Part shown: in pieces, positions 5,453 through 6,663 of the stretch
Position numbering within the stretch: the stretch's first letter is position 1
How the letters are laid out: every line of letters starts with the position of its first letter
From: Anaerolineae bacterium
GTDB taxonomy: Bacteria > Chloroflexota > Anaerolineae > J102
Direction of reading: 5' to 3'
Assembly (NCBI GenBank): GCA_027036755.1
Contig: JALWDV010000789.1
Location: 1 to 6,663, forward strand
DNA length: 6,663 bases
Program-made: the position numbers and the translations under genes
Notes under the pieces: generated by a model
Database searches by the model: none
Seen by the model: the letters and a program-made list of their open reading frames with translations, nothing else
Told to the model about the DNA's origin: nothing

Positions 5453-6496
5453 TCAAGGACGAGTGCGAAAAACAGGCGCTTTTTGTGATGATTTGGCGGG
5501 ACCGCGGACGAGCCCCCAGAAAAATCCCAGGCCCGAAGCATACGCCCGGACGAAGATCATGGGGATGGCCACCAGCAAAACGGGTCTGTCTCGCTGATAG
5601 ATGAGCTTCAGCAGCGGCAAAGCGCTAACAAGAAACGCCAGCACAATCGCCAAAACTATCCAGCCAGCGTCAGGCCAAAACGGCCAGAGCGCCAGCGCCA
5701 GCAACAACAACGCGGCCAGTGCGATCTGCACCTTCAAACTCTGAGTGGTATGCGCATCATTGAGGGCATATTCAGGCTGCTGCTTGGTCAAAAAGGCCTT
5801 CCAATAGCCAATGCGAAACTTACGACGCGCATATTTGCCAATGCTATCGACATGCCAATGATACACCGCCGCATCGGGCGCAAACCGAAACACATGCCCT
5901 TCATGCGCCAGCCGATAGGAAAGCTCGTGATCTTCCACCGCCGCGTGCAAATAGCGGGTGTCAAATCCCCCGGCCTCTAAAAAGACGCTCTTGCGATAAG
6001 CTGCATAGGAGGTGTCAAGCGCATCGACGGCGCCCCGCGCCGCCTCCACCTTGGCGATGCGCTGATACCGTTCTTCGTACTCCAGTTGGACGAACCGGGC
6101 TATCAGAGATTGCTGCTGGGTGCGATAAACGCCCCTCACGCCGCTGACCACGGGCGCATCGAAAGGAGCCAGAATGCGCTCGAGGAAATCAGGCGTGGGC
6201 TCGCAATCCGCGTCGGTGAAAACGATGATGTCGGCCCGGGCCAGCTCGGCGCCCGCATTCCGGGCCGCGGCCGGCCCCACATGATTCAGTTTCAGAACCC
6301 TGGCCCCGCCCGCCTTCGCCAGCTCCGCGGTGTTGTCGGAGCTGCCATCATCAATGACGATGACCTCATATTGATCCTGCGGCAACGTCTGATGCTCCAG
6401 CGCCCGCAAACATCGGGGCAAAACATCCTCGGCGTTGTAAGCGGGGATGATCACCGAGGCGTAAAGATTCAGGGGCAGGGGATTGGGTTTAATCAT
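5453..6496 (-). CDS. Family 2 glycosyltransferase with C-terminal membrane segments
   Basis: A 347-residue GT-A fold, family 2 inverting glycosyltransferase, expected to add a sugar from a nucleotide donor to a lipid-linked or growing polysaccharide at the cytoplasmic face of the membrane. Seen: first strand YASVIIPAYN (12-21), donor-binding VIVIDDGSSDNT (45-56), AAARNAGAELA (76-86), the metal-binding DxD-type FTDADCEP (93-100), and the likely catalytic-base region AVEDHELSYR (186-195). Hydrophobic segments follow at about 256-273, 277-299 and 305-329, so the C terminus anchors the enzyme. Donor and acceptor are not predictable. ATG 6496 is chosen because the GT-A domain starts about 11 residues later; the frame stays open to a GTG at 6574 inside the right-hand repeat, which would add 26 residues. 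No clear Shine-Dalgarno box is seen at either. It ends 147 bases before the kinase gene, so it may be the first gene of the unit or a separate one. Confidence 0.9.
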   Translation of the reverse strand: MIKPNPLPLNLYASVIIPAYNAEDVLPRCLRALEHQTLPQDQYEVIVIDDGSSDNTAELAKAGGARVLKLNHVGPAAARNAGAELARADIIVFTDADCEPTPDFLERILAPFDAPVVSGVRGVYRTQQQSLIARFVQLEYEERYQRIAKVEAARGAVDALDTSYAAYRKSVFLEAGGFDTRYLHAAVEDHELSYRLAHEGHVFRFAPDAAVYHWHVDSIGKYARRKFRIGYWKAFLTKQQPEYALNDAHTTQSLKVQIALAALLLLALALWPFWPDAGWIVLAIVLAFLVSALPLLKLIYQRDRPVLLVAIPMIFVRAYASGLGFFWGLVRGPAKSSQKAPVFRTRP

Positions 6497-6510
6497 AACG
6501 TTAAACAAAA

Positions 6511-6522
6511 CAGCTCGAGCTG
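6511..6522. repeat. Perfect 12-base palindrome in the glycosyltransferase leader
   Basis: CAGCTCGAGCTG is self-complementary and sits 15-26 bases upstream of the chosen ATG of the glycosyltransferase, flanked by A- and T-rich tracts. It could be an operator or simply a chance palindrome. No convincing promoter hexamers at normal spacing were found around it. Confidence 0.3.
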
Positions 6523-6563
6523 CACAGGCAAAAACTATTTGGGTGCGTCCTTTTTCGGTTGAA

Positions 6564-6663
6564 GCGTTTGCCACGTCCGCCCGGCGATGAAGTCGCCGGG
6601 CTACAAAACAGCGCCGGATAAATCCGGCTAGCCCCGCAGGGGCGCTGTTTCTAGCCGGGGGAC
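6564..6663. repeat. Right copy of the flanking 100-base direct repeat, truncated by the window end
   Basis: Matches 225-324 at 99 of 100 positions in the same orientation and continues past the window. The open frame of the glycosyltransferase runs back into this copy to a GTG at 6574, so the repeat lies immediately upstream of the first gene and could influence its transcription. Confidence 0.92.

Overview
The window is a compact five-gene stretch of a surface or extracellular polysaccharide locus, with every gene on the minus strand, bordered on both sides by non-coding DNA rich in palindromes. The sequence is GC-rich. The organism is not identifiable with certainty. GC-rich codon use, a single-chain polysaccharide tyrosine kinase, a NusG-family factor inside a sugar locus and abundant interspersed hairpins would suit an environmental bacterium, possibly Chloroflexota, but that taxon is an inference from general resemblance.

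Layout in the direction of transcription (right to left): a family 2 glycosyltransferase with C-terminal membrane segments (6496 to 5453); a 147-base gap; a fused Wzz/Wzc-type chain-length regulator and tyrosine autokinase (5305 to 3617); 16 bases later an extended-SDR NAD-dependent sugar-nucleotide epimerase/dehydratase (3600 to 2632); a 155-base gap with two mutually exclusive hairpins; a NusG-paralog antiterminator-like protein (2476 to 1781); and, overlapping its 3' end by 134 bases, a UDP-N-acetylhexosamine 6-dehydrogenase of the WbpA/TviB/WecC type (1914 to 613).

Together they cover precursor supply (dehydrogenase for a uronic acid, epimerase/dehydratase for another sugar nucleotide), repeat-unit assembly (glycosyltransferase), chain-length and export control (tyrosine kinase) and probably transcript elongation control (NusG paralog). 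No flippase, polymerase, priming transferase, outer-membrane exporter or cognate tyrosine phosphatase lies in the window, so the locus probably continues outside it.

The non-coding DNA at 1-612 holds no credible gene. It carries a nested set of palindromes: stems of the form (G)CCGGAT/ATCCGG(C) with different loops, and two hairpins whose stems differ by paired compensatory changes around a constant TGAAG loop. A 100-base block of this material (225-324) recurs in the same orientation at 6564-6663 with one mismatch and runs off the window end, so the five genes sit between direct copies of one repeat element. A separate G-rich tract at 486-504 fits a G-quadruplex pattern. The most interesting items are this repeat family, the long overlap between the NusG paralog and the dehydrogenase, and the switch-like hairpins ahead of the NusG paralog.
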